This document shows, in pieces, positions 18,932-27,885 of a DNA stretch of 64,000 nt. Position 1 is the first letter of the stretch. Every line of letters starts with the position of its first letter. Position numbers and translations under genes: made by a program. The DNA comes from Spirochaetota bacterium (GTDB lineage Bacteria; Spirochaetota; Spirochaetia; Treponematales; Rectinemataceae), in the NCBI GenBank assembly GCA_029265615.1, contig JAJUIB010000006.1:62001-126000 (forward strand). Direction: 5' to 3'. The notes beneath the pieces are model-generated. The model saw only the letters and a program-made list of their open reading frames with translations. It did not search any database and was not told the origin of the DNA.

Positions 18932-21900
18932 ATGCCGCGCCTCCAGGATGTCGAACGATTTAAGCGCGATCTCGCGTCCCTCTCGCGGGAATCGGAAGTC
19001 CTCGCCCGATGGGGTGAAGAACGCGAAGAGGCGACTGCGCCCGCGGACGCTGTCGTCGAACCGGAGCGCCCCGCCTCTCCTCCGCACACTGAGGCGCCGC
19101 GAGGTCTTGCCGCTCGCGCCGCACGCCTCCGCGCCTCGCCGCCCCCCGCGGAGGCGCCCGGCGAAGAGAGTGTTCCGCCCGATTTTGCCCAGCTACTCGC
19201 CGATCTCCCCCTCGACGAAGCGGAAAAGGAAGCGGAGCCCCTCGTCGCAGACGAAAGCGAAGAACCCGCCTCCACTCCCGAACCCCTAGTCGAAGAAGGC
19301 GAAGCCCAGGACCTCTCACCGCTTGACGACTTCGATCTTGCGGCATTCGCCAGTCTCGAAGAACCGCAAGAGCCCGACACTGCGGCCGCAAGCCTTCCCC
19401 AAGACAGCTTCCCGGAGGCGATGCAGCCCGAAGCGGTCTTCGAGGAATCGCTTCTTGAGCCCACTCAGGAAGAAGCCCCCCCCGCTGCCACAGCCGCCCA
19501 GACTGAGGCAGCCGAGGATTTTTCCCTACCCGACGTGGAACAGTTCGCGCTTGATGAAGCGCAGAGCCCACGCGAGGCCGCCGAAATCCCAGAGGATAAA
19601 GCCGCGCCCGAGGATGCAGGCTTCTCCCTCGACGAATTCTCCATACCCGACTTTGGCGAGGAAGCGGCGGCAGGCGACATGACCGCTAGCTCAGAAGCCT
19701 TAGAGACGTTCTCCGATACGGAGAACGCCCCGGAGCCCGAACCAGCCCTGTCGGAAGCAGAAGCCGGTTTTGGCGAGGGCGAAGGCCTTGACCTTGGCGG
19801 CGAAGGCTTCGCCCTCGCGGGTGAAGCTCCCGCGCCCCTTAAGTCTCCATCCTTTTCGATACCCGAAACGGGATCGGGCACCGCCGGCATACCTGAGATT
19901 GACGCATTCGACTCATTCGACTTCGGCGAGGGCGCGACCTCTTTCGGCGAGCTCGACGGCGAAAACCTGGACCGCGAACTCGCCGCCTTGAGCGAGGAGG
20001 CGGCTCCCGCCACCACGTTCAAGCTCGACGAAACCTGGGGCGCTGACTTCGAAATGCCCGGCGAGGACAAGGCGGCTCAGGCGCGCCGTGCACCGCCGCC
20101 ACCTCGTGCCGCACGAGCCCCCGGCCCCTCCCGCCCAGCGCCCGCGGAAGAACGCGTCCGACCCGTCGAACTCAGCGAAGCGCAGGTCGACCGCCTCCAG
20201 GATCGCCTCCTCGCCCTGCCGCTCAATCTCCGCATCGCCGTCGAAGAGTCTCTCGCCGAAGAGCGCGGCACCGAAGCCCAACGCTCGCGGCTTGTCTGGA
20301 TGCTCGTCGAGGGTGCCGCGCTCGAGGACATCGCCCTCCTTGCGGGTCGCATCCTCGAGCGGCGCATATCGATACCCAAGGGCTACGAAAAAAGCACAGG
20401 CGCCGCGCTTGAGGCGGAGCGCGGAACCTTCCGCTACGCCTTCACCCACACCATTCTCCCCCTCGTCCGAACGATCCTCCTCGCGCTTGTGGGGGCGGCG
20501 GCGCTCGGCTGGCTCGGCTGGCGGTTCATCTACCGCCCCCTTTCGGCCAACGTGCTCTACCGCTCCGGCTACGCACGCATCGCGGAAGACCGCTTTACGG
20601 AGTCGGAGGCCGCTTTCGCAAAAGCGTCAAAAATCCAGGACTATCCCTCGTGGTACTACCGCTATGCGGAGGCATATGCATCGCGCCGCCAGTACATCCT
20701 CGCGGAACGCAAGTATGAGACGCTCGTCACGCGGTATCCGCGCGAGATCAAGGGCGCCCTCGCCTGGGCAGCGCTCGAGAAGGAGCAGCTCAAATACCGC
20801 GAGGCGGTAGACATCCTCACGCGGCGAATTCTCGAACGTGTATACTACCAGAAAGACGCGCTTCTCCTTCTCGGCGACGTCTATCTCGCCTGGGCCGAAG
20901 AGGAGCCCAAGTACTACGAAGAAGCCCGGCTCGCCTATGCGACGCTCATGGAACGCTACGGCCCGAAGGACGAATACGCCGAGCGCATGCTTCTCTATTT
21001 CATCCGCGTCGACAAGCTCGCCGAGGTCCGGCCGCTCAAGGAGCGGTTCATGGCCGCGGACAAACCCTTCCCCACGGCGGCCACCCTTGCGGAACTCGGC
21101 GCATACCTTTTCGACAAGGGCGACAGGGAAGATGTGCACCGCATCCTCATGGCCGCTCAAAAAAAGGATCCCTCGCTTCCCGAAGCGCACTATCATCTTG
21201 CCCGCTATTTCGCAGCGACCGGCGCACCCGCAGAGGAGCGAAAGGCCCTCGACAAGGCTATAGCCGCCTACGAGCGGATGCCCGCTCTCTCCTCTAAGCG
21301 CCTTGCATTCCGCATCGATGCCCTCCTTAGGCGCGGCGAAAACCGCCTCGGCGACGCGCTTGCGCTCGTCAAGGCCGGCCGCCTCGGAGAAACCGAATTC
21401 AGCGCCGCGGAGAAAGACTTCTCGGCCGCCGCCGCACTCTACGAAGAGGCGCTTGGGCTCGGCCGCCTCGCGCGAACACCGCGCTTCGCCGAGGCCTATG
21501 TCGGGCTCGCCGAAGCCGCCTACTGGCGGAATGGCGACTTCGACGCTGCACTGCCGCTCTTCGAGCGAGCCGCGACTCACGGCTTCGACAGCCAGCGCGT
21601 CCGCTATGAACGAGGCTACATCCTCTACCAGAAAGGCCGTTTTGCCGAGGCCCTCGACCAGTTCTACCACGCCGGGCTACTCGGCGAGGCGAGCCCCTAC
21701 CTCGATTACGCATTCGGTTGCGCGCTGTACGCCCGCGCCGATTACCATGCGGCGGAGGGCTATTTCCGCAAAGTCGTCGGCGCGATGAACGTCGAACTCG
21801 AGCGCCTTGACCAGCCCGATCCGCAGGGCAGGGCGTCGCACGGGGAGATCGTCGAGCTTCTTATGCTCGCAGAAAACAACCTCGGCGCCGCCCTCTATCG

Positions 21901-22132
21901 GGTTGCCAACCGCCTCGGCGATCCGGCCCGACGCGCCAGCGCCATGGCCTCCTTCACCGAGTCGGCCCGCCTCTTCGACGCGCTTGAACGGGATCAGACC
22001 ACCATGGTGCGCCCCGAAACCAAAAACCTCGCCTTTCTCAACATCTACTATGTGCTTCACCCAACACGGGGCATCGATATCGAGGCGTACCGCAAAATTC
22101 CGATGACGATGGTCTATCCGCGAACGAGGTAG
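18932..22132 (+). CDS. Large one-TM TPR protein, FlcA-like (periplasmic flagellar collar)
   Basis: About 1066 aa. N-terminal 30 residues (PRLQDVERFKRDLASLSRESEVLARWGE) are followed by ~370 residues of acidic Glu/Pro/Ala-rich low complexity. A small folded region follows (VELSEAQVDRLQDRLLALPLNLRIAVEESL ... ISIPKGYEKS), one TM helix (about 505-530) and then ~530 residues of TPR-like repeats. This order, and the ending block with NNLGAALYRVANRLGD and LNIYYVLHP, resembles spirochaete FlcA (Borrelia BB0326), which assembles the collar of periplasmic flagella and the stator. I cannot align it, so the name is not assigned as a symbol. ATG 18932 is chosen over a TTG at 18875. Confidence 0.6.
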   Translation: MPRLQDVERFKRDLASLSRESEVLARWGEEREEATAPADAVVEPERPASPPHTEAPRGLAARAARLRASPPPAEAPGEESVPPDFAQLLADLPLDEAEKEAEPLVADESEEPASTPEPLVEEGEAQDLSPLDDFDLAAFASLEEPQEPDTAAASLPQDSFPEAMQPEAVFEESLLEPTQEEAPPAATAAQTEAAEDFSLPDVEQFALDEAQSPREAAEIPEDKAAPEDAGFSLDEFSIPDFGEEAAAGDMTASSEALETFSDTENAPEPEPALSEAEAGFGEGEGLDLGGEGFALAGEAPAPLKSPSFSIPETGSGTAGIPEIDAFDSFDFGEGATSFGELDGENLDRELAALSEEAAPATTFKLDETWGADFEMPGEDKAAQARRAPPPPRAARAPGPSRPAPAEERVRPVELSEAQVDRLQDRLLALPLNLRIAVEESLAEERGTEAQRSRLVWMLVEGAALEDIALLAGRILERRISIPKGYEKSTGAALEAERGTFRYAFTHTILPLVRTILLALVGAAALGWLGWRFIYRPLSANVLYRSGYARIAEDRFTESEAAFAKASKIQDYPSWYYRYAEAYASRRQYILAERKYETLVTRYPREIKGALAWAALEKEQLKYREAVDILTRRILERVYYQKDALLLLGDVYLAWAEEEPKYYEEARLAYATLMERYGPKDEYAERMLLYFIRVDKLAEVRPLKERFMAADKPFPTAATLAELGAYLFDKGDREDVHRILMAAQKKDPSLPEAHYHLARYFAATGAPAEERKALDKAIAAYERMPALSSKRLAFRIDALLRRGENRLGDALALVKAGRLGETEFSAAEKDFSAAAALYEEALGLGRLARTPRFAEAYVGLAEAAYWRNGDFDAALPLFERAATHGFDSQRVRYERGYILYQKGRFAEALDQFYHAGLLGEASPYLDYAFGCALYARADYHAAEGYFRKVVGAMNVELERLDQPDPQGRASHGEIVELLMLAENNLGAALYRVANRLGDPARRASAMASFTESARLFDALERDQTTMVRPETKNLAFLNIYYVLHPTRGIDIEAYRKIPMTMVYPRTR

Positions 22133-22159
22133 GCGTACATGGGGGCTCTCGGAGAAGGG

Positions 22160-22182
22160 AAGAAAAAAAAGAAAAGCCCGGT
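22160..22182 (-). terminator. U-tract terminator of tRNA-Val
   Basis: Beyond the tRNA 3' end the minus strand reads ACCGGGC then TTTTCTTTTTTTTC. The flanks CCGGT (5' of the tRNA) and ACCGG (3') extend the acceptor helix by five pairs, which may form the terminating stem. Confidence 0.55.
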
Positions 22183-22253
22183 GGGCGATATTGGATTTGA
22201 ACCAATGACTTCTACCGTGTGAAGGTAGCACTCTCCCGCTGAGTTAATCGCCC
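22182..22253 (-). tRNA. tRNA-Val (anticodon CAC)
   Basis: Cloverleaf of 72 nt: acceptor GGGCGAT/ATCGCCC, D arm ACTC/GAGT, anticodon stem CTACC/GGTAG with loop TTCACAC (anticodon CAC, codon GUG), variable AAGTC, T arm ATTGG-TTCAAAT-CCAAT. The discriminator is A. The template continues CCG, so the 3' CCA is not encoded and must be added. Confidence 0.95.
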
Positions 22254-22308
22254 ACCGGACTTTCCGGCCGGACATTCCGGACGGCCCCCGGGAGGAGCCG
22301 CGAAAAGC

Positions 22309-22337
22309 AATCTAGCATCGCAGGCCGCGCCTGTCAA
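22309..22337 (-). promoter_or_regulatory. Strong sigma-70 promoter of tRNA-Val
   Basis: Minus strand: consensus TTGACA (22332-22337), 17-base spacer, TAGATT (22309-22314), about 55 bases upstream of the tRNA 5' end. Confidence 0.75.
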
Positions 22338-22471
22338 GAGGAGGACCTTTTCCAAATTTCACCAGATCCTTATGTATTTTTTTTCATACAGACTTAGAGC
22401 CTGCACCAGGGATTGGCCGACAGAAGCTTTCACAGAAAGGCTTTAGCCATAGGCCAAAGGAGTGCAAAAGG

Positions 22472-22487
22472 TGGCACGAAAATTGCT
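22472..22487 (+). promoter_or_regulatory. Sigma-54 (RpoN) promoter
   Basis: TGGCACGAAAATTGCT matches the sigma-54 consensus TGGCACG-N4-TTGCW at every conserved base: -24 GG at 22473-22474 and -12 GC at 22485-22486. The predicted start of transcription is near 22497, leaving a 15-base leader with GGAG before ATG 22512. No enhancer site was identified. Confidence 0.8.
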
Positions 22488-22511
22488 TTAATGAAAACAC
22501 GGAGCAATCGC

Positions 22512-23150
22512 ATGAATATGGAGTCGAGCATCCCCACAACAGAGCTTCCGAAAAGCGGTCTTAAAATACGGGAAGAAATCCGCATCGAGCTTCTCCGCAA
22601 GGGCATACACCTGCTCATCGCCTTCGTGCCGAGCATCGCCGGCCTGAGTGTTCGCCTTGCCCTTGGCCTCCTCGGCGCGGGAACCCTCGTGTACTCCCTC
22701 TGCGAAGCGCTCCGCATGTCCGGACTTTCCGTACCGCTTGTTTCTCGCATCACCGCCCTCGCGGCTCGGCGGCGAGACGCGGGGAAATTTGTCCTCGGCC
22801 CCGTCACCCTGGGACTTGGTGCGATGCTCGCCCTCCTCCTCTATCCCAATCCCGCAGCCTCGATCGCGATTTACGCGCTTGCCTTTGGCGACGGCCTTTC
22901 GAGCCTCGTCGGCAAGACCCTGGGATCGGTGCGGCTTCCCTTTACCCGGGGCAAATCGCTCGAGGGTAGCCTCACCTGTTTCGCGGCGGTCTTCCTCGCC
23001 TCGCTCGGAGAGACGCACAAGCCCCTCCCCTCGCTCCTCATCGCGCTCGCGGCGACGATCGTTGAGGCGGCGCCGCTCAAGGACTTCGACAACCTCGTGC
23101 TACCAGTCCTCACGGGAGCGGTTGCGGTGCTCGTGCTCCACGGCGTATAA
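22512..23150 (+). CDS. Dolichol/phytol-kinase-like membrane enzyme (CDP-DAG synthase superfamily)
   Basis: A 212-aa polytopic protein with about six TM helices. The hallmark DGLSSLVGKTLG ... PFTRGKSLEGSLTCF is that of the SEC59/VTE5/DGK1 polyprenol-kinase branch, related to phosphatidate cytidylyltransferases; these use CTP to phosphorylate membrane isoprenoid or lipid alcohols. The lipid here is unknown. ATG 22512 is supported by GGAG seven bases upstream and by the sigma-54 promoter, whose start point lies after the alternative ATG 22491. Sigma-54 control is unusual for such an enzyme. Confidence 0.75.
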   Translation: MNMESSIPTTELPKSGLKIREEIRIELLRKGIHLLIAFVPSIAGLSVRLALGLLGAGTLVYSLCEALRMSGLSVPLVSRITALAARRRDAGKFVLGPVTLGLGAMLALLLYPNPAASIAIYALAFGDGLSSLVGKTLGSVRLPFTRGKSLEGSLTCFAAVFLASLGETHKPLPSLLIALAATIVEAAPLKDFDNLVLPVLTGAVAVLVLHGV

Positions 23151-23218
23151 GGCCGCGCGATACGGCGCTCACACTGCGCAGACTATGCGCCGAAGCACGA
23201 TGCGACCCGGACTAAGAC

Positions 23219-24046
23219 TCACTGCCACAGGTAGTATGCGTGAAGACGGGAGACGAAAAGCCAGGATCCGGCAAGCACGAGCCCGAATCCGAGCATAAGC
23301 GAGAGCGGCCGCCAATCCGTCACGAGGAGCCTTTGTCCCACAAGGAGGGCGATCGTACCCAGCGCGACGGCGCGGTAGCTCCGCTCGCCCGAAACCCGCG
23401 CAGCGTGAAAAAATCCGGCGGCCGTCGCGAGGGCAGAAGCCAACGCGAGAAGGTCGAGAAGCGCGGAAAATCCGGGTCTCAGCATGAGTGTCGGCTCGTA
23501 GGCGCCGGAATTGAGCGGCACGCTCCGCGCAAGCCCCGCGCCGATGAGCATGATGAGCAAGGCTGCGGAGCCCGGCTTTTCACTCCGGAATCCGGCGGCG
23601 AACAGGCTTGCGGTGAAGAGCGCAAGAAGACCGGTTGTTCGCGCGGCGAGCGTCACGCGTGCCGCCGCATGGACAAGGGCAGTCGGCGCCCCCTCCGCGG
23701 CAAGGTGAAACACAAAAAGCCGCGAACACTCAAGGCCGAGTGAAAGAACCCAAAACGAAAAAAAGAATATCTCAGGCGAAACGGTCTTTCTGAAAGAATA
23801 GAGCACAAAGCCCAGACACAGCGTCGCGTACAGGGAAGCGAGAACCGTGGAGGCTGCGCTCGAGCCCAGCGACGAAATACCAAGTCCGAAGAGGCGCGAC
23901 TCGCGAAGCGCACCCGCGCGCTCGAGCACGCCGACATTAACTGCGCCAATAAAGAGCGGAACAGCGAGCAGAACCGCCGCCGCCAGACAGAGGCAGGCGG
24001 CGACAAAAAGCGCCCAGTAAACGCGGCGGCGCGCGGCGGTGGTCAC
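23219..24046 (-). CDS. Polytopic membrane protein of unknown function
   Basis: About 275 aa, predicted 7-8 TM helices spanning nearly the whole length (for example WALFVAACLCLAAAVLLAVPLF at the start and LGFGLVLAGSWLFVS near the end). No family motif recognised. GTG 24046 is chosen because an upstream extension to 24274 would be polar, Lys/Arg-rich and would overlap the divergent DUF2259 gene; the ribosome site is weak. A transporter or sensor role cannot be told. Confidence 0.6.
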   Translation of the reverse strand: MTTAARRRVYWALFVAACLCLAAAVLLAVPLFIGAVNVGVLERAGALRESRLFGLGISSLGSSAASTVLASLYATLCLGFVLYSFRKTVSPEIFFFSFWVLSLGLECSRLFVFHLAAEGAPTALVHAAARVTLAARTTGLLALFTASLFAAGFRSEKPGSAALLIMLIGAGLARSVPLNSGAYEPTLMLRPGFSALLDLLALASALATAAGFFHAARVSGERSYRAVALGTIALLVGQRLLVTDWRPLSLMLGFGLVLAGSWLFVSRLHAYYLWQ

Positions 24047-24148
24047 ATACCCAGCATAGCCCGCGGAAGCGGCCTTTGAAAAGCGCTTCCCGCGGTTTAC
24101 GTCAAGCCCTGAAGCCCTTTCGCCGATATACAAGCTTAGGAGCCTGCC

Positions 24149-24841
24149 ATGAAAAGGATCGTCCTTGCGGCCCTCGCCGCCCTCGTCATCCTTCTTCCGG
24201 CCATAGCCGGCGACGTCACAACGTTTGTCAATCTTGGGTTTTCCGCGGATTCGGCCTACTTCCTCTTTGGTCAATACGGCGCCGACACGGCATCAGGAAA
24301 GCCCTATGCCGAGCTCTACCTCGTCAACACGCAAAAGAACGACTTTGTGCCCAAGGGCATCCAGCGTCGTTCCTTTGATGCCGCCCTCGAACCGGGACAG
24401 GATCTTTCAGGCGCCCTCTTCGCGCTCTATGGCGAGCTCCTCCCCCTCGCACGGAGCGTGAAAATCGATCACCTCAAGCCCGGAAGACTACTCTACCTCC
24501 TTCTCGACGGAGAAGAGCCGCCTGCATCGCTCTCCTTCCGCGACTTCAAAACGGGAACTAGCTACGATGTGGCGCTCAAAAAGCGGATCGTCGAAGCCAA
24601 GGAGAGCGTGACCTCGTCCTTCGACCTTGAGGTGACTGCGGCCGGGAAGGACGGCAAAGTTCGTCGCGTAACGGGCGGCAATCCCGATGTCAAACGGCAG
24701 GGCGTGCGCGACTATGTCATCCGCCGTGTAATCGTCGCTCCGGACGAACGCACCCTCGTGCTCATCATCGAAAAGCGCATGAGCGAGCGAGGCGAGGGCG
24801 CCGTGCGCTATATGGTCGAAACACTCAGGCTTCCCGACTAG
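24149..24841 (+). CDS. DUF2259 secreted protein
   Basis: A 230-aa protein with a clear signal peptide (1-21, cleaved after AIA or so). The start of the mature part, VTTFVNLGFSADSAYFLFGQYG, is the signature of DUF2259, predicted secreted proteins found mostly in spirochaetes. Function unknown. TAGGAG precedes the ATG and TATACA (24127-24132) may be the -10. Followed by a terminator. Confidence 0.85.
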   Translation: MKRIVLAALAALVILLPAIAGDVTTFVNLGFSADSAYFLFGQYGADTASGKPYAELYLVNTQKNDFVPKGIQRRSFDAALEPGQDLSGALFALYGELLPLARSVKIDHLKPGRLLYLLLDGEEPPASLSFRDFKTGTSYDVALKKRIVEAKESVTSSFDLEVTAAGKDGKVRRVTGGNPDVKRQGVRDYVIRRVIVAPDERTLVLIIEKRMSERGEGAVRYMVETLRLPD

Positions 24842-24869
24842 GCCTCCCCCTCCCCGGCCGGCCTAGTTT

Positions 24870-24912
24870 GAAAACGCGCCCCGTAGCCACATGCGCCGCG
24901 GGGCGTTTTCTT
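24870..24912 (+). terminator. Intrinsic terminator after the DUF2259 gene
   Basis: GAAAACGCGCCCCG pairs with CGGGGCGTTTTC (two-base bulge) and is followed by TTTTCTTG on the plus strand. Confidence 0.75.
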
Positions 24913-24950
24913 GCCCCGGCGCCCGCCCCGATCCTTGATGATTCCCCCCT

Positions 24951-24979
24951 TTCGTCGCGGCCGCTCTTCGCGCTATAGT
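24951..24979 (+). promoter_or_regulatory. Probable proS promoter
   Basis: TTCGTC (24951-24956), a 17-base spacer and TATAGT (24974-24979), 33 bases upstream of the proS start codon. Confidence 0.4.
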
Positions 24980-25012
24980 TTTCCCAACATTGTCCCCGCA
25001 CGAGGTAGCCTC

Positions 25013-26479
25013 ATGGCAGAGAAGATCACTCCCCGGAGCGTCGACTACTCGCAGTGGTACATCGACATCGTCCTCAACGCGAAGCTCGCGGACTACAGCC
25101 CCGTAAAGGGCGCGATGGTGATCCGGCCGCGCGGCTACGCCATCTGGGAGCGCATCCAAGCGGAATTCGACCGGCGTTTCAAGGAAACAGGTCACCAGAA
25201 CGCCTACTTCCCCCTCCTCATCCCGATGAGCTTTCTCCAAAAGGAAAAAGAACACGTTGAGGGCTTCAAACCCGAGCTGGCGGTCGTCACGCACGGCGGC
25301 GGCGAGGAGCTTGAGGAGCCCTACTGCGTCCGCCCCACCTCGGAGACGATCATCTGGTCGATGTACAAGAACTGGATCCAGTCCTACCGCGACCTTCCCC
25401 TCCTCTACAACCAGTGGTGCTCGGTGATGCGCTGGGAAAAGCGCACGCGGCTCTTTCTCCGCACCTCTGAGTTCCTCTGGCAGGAGGGACACACCGCCCA
25501 TGAAACCGAGGCGGAGGCGGTCGAGGAAACGATGCGCATGCTCGGCATCTACAAGGAGGTGGCCGAAAAGCACCTCTGCCTCCCCGTCATCGCAGGGAGG
25601 AAAAGCGAATCGGAAAAATTCGCAGGCGCCGTCGCCACCTACTGCATCGAAGCGATGATGCAGGACAAAAAGGCACTCCAAGCGGGCACCTCGCACTTCC
25701 TCGGTCAGAATTTCGGCAAGGCCTTCGATGTCCAGTTCCAGGGCCGTGATGGCAGGCTCGAGTACGCCTGGGCAACGAGCTGGGGCGTTTCAACCCGCCT
25801 CATCGGCGCGCTCATCATGACGCATTCCGACGACCGCGGCCTCGTCCTCCCGCCGAGCCTCGCCCCCGAACAGGCGGTCATCGTGCCCATTCTCAAAAAC
25901 GACACCAAGGCTGCGGTCCTCGCGTACTGCGAGAAGGTGCTTGCCGAACTCAAAGCGGCAGGCATCCGTGCGATCCTCGACGCGGACGACACGCAGAGCC
26001 CCGGTTGGAAATTCGCCGAACACGAAATGAACGGCGTCTGCCTCCGCATCGAGATCGGCCCCCGCGACATGGAGGCCGGCAAGGCGATGGTCGTGCGCCG
26101 CGACACGGGAGAAAAGACGCCGATCGACGTGCTCGGTCTGGGCGCGCGCGCACGGGAGCTCCTCGACGCGATGCAGACGAGCCTCTACGAACGAGCCCGC
26201 GCCTTCCGCATCGCGAACACGAAGAGCGTCGCGGACCGCGGTGAGCTTCTTGCCTTCTATGGCAAGGATCAGGGCGAGGGCTCAGGCACCGCCGCGGCCT
26301 CCGGCGGCTTTGCCGAGGGGCTCTGGTGTGGATCGGCCGAATGTGAAGCCGAACTCAAGGCGGAAACCAAGGTGACGATCCGCTGCCTCCCCGAAGGCCG
26401 CCAGGAAGGCATCGCGGGCGCGTGCTGCCTCTGCGGCAAACCCGCAAAACACCTCGCCGTTTTTGCCCGGAACTACTAA
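25013..26479 (+). CDS. proS: Prolyl-tRNA synthetase, archaeal/eukaryal type
   Basis: Charges tRNA-Pro. The 488-aa size, lack of the ~180-aa bacterial editing insertion, and the C-terminal zinc-type extension ([11 protein letters not shown] ... [10 protein letters not shown]) place it in the short archaeal/eukaryal-like group. Class II motif 2 is in [25 protein letters not shown] and motif 3 in [23 protein letters not shown] lies before ATG 25013; a longer frame to 24911 would start in the preceding terminator. Ends with its own terminator at 26515-26542. Confidence 0.95.
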   Translation: MAEKITPRSVDYSQWYIDIVLNAKLADYSPVKGAMVIRPRGYAIWERIQAEFDRRFKETGHQNAYFPLLIPMSFLQKEKEHVEGFKPELAVVTHGGGEELEEPYCVRPTSETIIWSMYKNWIQSYRDLPLLYNQWCSVMRWEKRTRLFLRTSEFLWQEGHTAHETEAEAVEETMRMLGIYKEVAEKHLCLPVIAGRKSESEKFAGAVATYCIEAMMQDKKALQAGTSHFLGQNFGKAFDVQFQGRDGRLEYAWATSWGVSTRLIGALIMTHSDDRGLVLPPSLAPEQAVIVPILKNDTKAAVLAYCEKVLAELKAAGIRAILDADDTQSPGWKFAEHEMNGVCLRIEIGPRDMEAGKAMVVRRDTGEKTPIDVLGLGARARELLDAMQTSLYERARAFRIANTKSVADRGELLAFYGKDQGEGSGTAAASGGFAEGLWCGSAECEAELKAETKVTIRCLPEGRQEGIAGACCLCGKPAKHLAVFARNY

Positions 26480-26502
26480 TAAAGGCCTTTAGGCGGTAGC
26501 GA

Positions 26503-27825
26503 ATGTTTGCCGACAAGCGGGCTCGCGGGGGCCCGCTTTTTTCCGCCCCGCCTCGCAATGCTCTCTTTCCCGCCCTTTTCCTCGCTCTGGCGGGGTTTTT
26601 CTTCGCATCGTGCAGTAAGCCCGCTACACCGCGGAACGCGGCGCAAAACGCGGCGCAGCATGCGATACCTCCCGCTTACCCTTTCGCCGCAGATGCCACC
26701 GCCGTCTTTGTCACAAGCGGCACAGGGATACTCCCCGTACCCGCAACAAGCGGGCCGGAGATCTTTGCCGCCCGCTACACCCCCGCGCCTGGCGCGCTCG
26801 CAGTGCGTGTCGCAGCCCTGGCCGCTTCCTCGGGCAAGGCGGGATCGCCGCCTGCGATTCTCGCAGCGGTAAACCGCTTCGGCCTACTGCGCCTCGAGCT
26901 ACAGCCCCGCCCCGCCGCAGCCACGGCACCGGAAAACCGCGGTGAGGGAGCCTATCGTCTCGAAGCCCGTCCGCTTTCGACCCTCTTCGCCCCCGCAACG
27001 GTCGGCGGTCTCTGGACGCTCCCCGAAGGCTACCTCCTCCAGCTCTACCGCGACCCCTTTGTGCGCGACGCCATCGACGCGGCCGCCAAAGGCGGCGAGC
27101 TCTATAGGATCGATCCGCGTGGCGAAGTGTCCCCGCTTCCGGCGCTTCTGCCACCGCTTTACTCTGGCGGGACGCCCCCTCCACCGCGCAGCGCGGATGG
27201 CGCGCTGCGTCCCGAAGCTACAGAAACCCGCTTTGAGGAAGGCTTTCGCCTTTTCGCTCTTTTCCATGCCGGCAATGGACGCTGGCTTGCGGAATTCCGC
27301 GCCGATACGGAGCAGGTGGTGCGGAGCCGCCACGCCCTCTTCGCCGATCCCGCCTTAGGCGGCGGCGAAGCCATAAGCCGCGCCGCCTTTGAAGCTGAGC
27401 TTGCGCCGCGCCGCCTCATCGATGCGCCGCCCGCCCTCCGCGATGCCGCCCTGGCACTCGGCCCGGAGCCCCTCCTCATCCACGCACGCGGGGAAGATGG
27501 TCTCGAGGGATTCTGGATTTCGCTTGGACGCCCCGAGGATGCATGCGAAGCAAGCGCCTGGCTTGCGCGCGACGCTCGCCGCGCCCTCGTCATCCGCTCC
27601 GATGGGCGGGCGGCGCTGTCGCAGGAGGGCCGAACGCTCACCTTCGCGGCACAGCCACCCGTCGCGGACGCGCGCTTCACAGGTCTCGCCGTGCTCTTTG
27701 TATCTGCCGCGGGGGCTTCCGATGCGGAGTCGGGCGGTCTTGCCCTTGTCGCATGGGAAAAAACCGCCTTCCCCGACGTGGAGCTTGCGGGTTTCCTCGT
27801 CCTCCCCCTTCCCCCTCTCAACTAA
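26503..27825 (+). CDS. Lipoprotein of unknown function
   Basis: A 440-aa protein with a lipobox ending FFFASC at C37, after an unusually long basic n-region. The body is Ala/Pro-rich with no recognised domain. No other in-frame ATG, GTG or TTG precedes the hydrophobic stretch, so ATG 26503 is the only start, yet it lies upstream of and overlaps the proS terminator hairpin (26515-26542). The ribosome site is weak (AGGCGGT). Expression may therefore depend on readthrough, or the hairpin may control translation. Confidence 0.65.
   Translation: MFADKRARGGPLFSAPPRNALFPALFLALAGFFFASCSKPATPRNAAQNAAQHAIPPAYPFAADATAVFVTSGTGILPVPATSGPEIFAARYTPAPGALAVRVAALAASSGKAGSPPAILAAVNRFGLLRLELQPRPAAATAPENRGEGAYRLEARPLSTLFAPATVGGLWTLPEGYLLQLYRDPFVRDAIDAAAKGGELYRIDPRGEVSPLPALLPPLYSGGTPPPPRSADGALRPEATETRFEEGFRLFALFHAGNGRWLAEFRADTEQVVRSRHALFADPALGGGEAISRAAFEAELAPRRLIDAPPALRDAALALGPEPLLIHARGEDGLEGFWISLGRPEDACEASAWLARDARRALVIRSDGRAALSQEGRTLTFAAQPPVADARFTGLAVLFVSAAGASDAESGGLALVAWEKTAFPDVELAGFLVLPLPPLN
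26515..26542 (+). terminator. Intrinsic terminator of proS, inside the next gene's start
   Basis: AAGCGGGC (26515-26522), loop TCGCGGGG, GCCCGCTT (26531-26538), then T-tract to 26542. It begins 35 bases after the proS stop and 12 bases inside the lipoprotein reading frame. Confidence 0.85.
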
Positions 27826-27885
27826 ACAGGCGGCGAGCCGGGATAGCGGAATGCGCTATACTATGCACAGGTAAGGAGTGTGCGC

